Assembly (NCBI GenBank): GCA_024642765.1
Contig: JAHEAM010000291.1
Location: forward strand, 1-5,425
Length of the DNA: 5,425 bases
Source of the DNA: Planctomycetaceae bacterium
GTDB taxonomy: Bacteria; Planctomycetota; Planctomycetia; Pirellulales; Pirellulaceae
Reading direction: 5' to 3'
Both the position numbers and the translations under genes were made by a program. The notes under the pieces are model-generated. The model was not told where the DNA came from. It saw only the letters and a list, made by a program, of their open reading frames with translations, and searched no databases. How positions within the stretch are numbered: the first letter of the stretch is position 1; the number at the start of each line of letters is the position of its first letter. Positions 5,250-5,425 of this stretch are shown here, one piece after another.

Positions 5250-5425
5250 ATGTCCCACATTGTCAACGAAGAGCTTCGCGACATCGTCTTGTCGAACAAC
5301 TCCTTTGGGCCCAACGAAATTGCATTCATTACTCGCAAGATTGGTGATGATTATTCGCAATTTCCTGTGCTTCGCGATTTGACATCGGAGTTGGAAAGCA
5401 ATACGACTCGATCGCCGGCATCTTC
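5250..5425 (+). CDS. 5' part of an unidentified protein gene, cut by the right edge
   Basis: From ATG 5250 the frame stays open for 58 codons to the window edge. It begins MSHIVNEELRDIVLSNNSFG and continues as a soluble, mixed-charge sequence (PNEIAFITRKIGDDYSQF at 21-38). There is no signal peptide or membrane segment in this part. A purine tract, AAGAGAGAG, ends 6 bases before the ATG and can serve as a weak ribosome binding site, which supports this start. Codon choice is regular, with many C- and G-ending codons (ATC, CGC, TTG, TCG) as in the long genes here. I do not recognise the family from the N-terminus. It is downstream of the tRNA with no clear terminator between them, so a shared transcript is possible but unproven. 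Confidence 0.62.
   Translation, partial: MSHIVNEELRDIVLSNNSFGPNEIAFITRKIGDDYSQFPVLRDLTSELESNTTRSPAS

Overview
The window looks like bacterial chromosome from the Planctomycetota, probably a Pirellulaceae-like marine lineage. This rests on soft evidence: moderate GC, long intergenic gaps, mixed TTG and ATG starts with weak or absent Shine-Dalgarno sites, a tRNA without encoded CCA, and a strong GC palindrome after a stop codon that resembles intergenic palindromes I remember from Rhodopirellula-type genomes. No rRNA or phylogenetic marker is present, so the assignment is inference.

Layout from left to right. Positions 1-204 hold a possible gene start running off the left edge on the minus strand, and a small hairpin downstream of the first full gene. 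Positions 205-1110 (minus) encode a complete diacylglycerol-kinase-family lipid kinase with a TTG start and a good ribosome binding site. Positions 1111-1464 form the gap between divergent units. Its right half, continuing to 1516, is strongly structured on the plus strand: nested hairpins, a long outer stem, a competing alternative stem and a 7-T tract. This is the best candidate here for something undescribed. A 120-codon unrecognised ORF (1465-1827) starts inside that structure and overlaps the next gene by ATGA. Positions 1824-4121 (plus) encode a 765-residue multi-pass membrane protein fused to a spermidine-synthase-like Rossmann methyltransferase domain.

Positions 4122-5074 carry no gene I can defend. 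They hold two hairpins just after the stop codon, a few short direct and inverted repeats, and a likely tRNA promoter at the right end. A tRNA-Thr with anticodon CGU lies at 5075-5148. A new plus-strand gene of unknown function begins at 5250 and runs off the right edge.

The genes do not form an obvious pathway. The lipid kinase and the membrane/aminopropyltransferase-like protein are transcribed divergently and may only share a promoter region. The plus-strand unit may be an RNA leader, a small ORF and the large membrane protein, with the leader possibly controlling read-through. The tRNA and the 5250 gene appear to be independent units.
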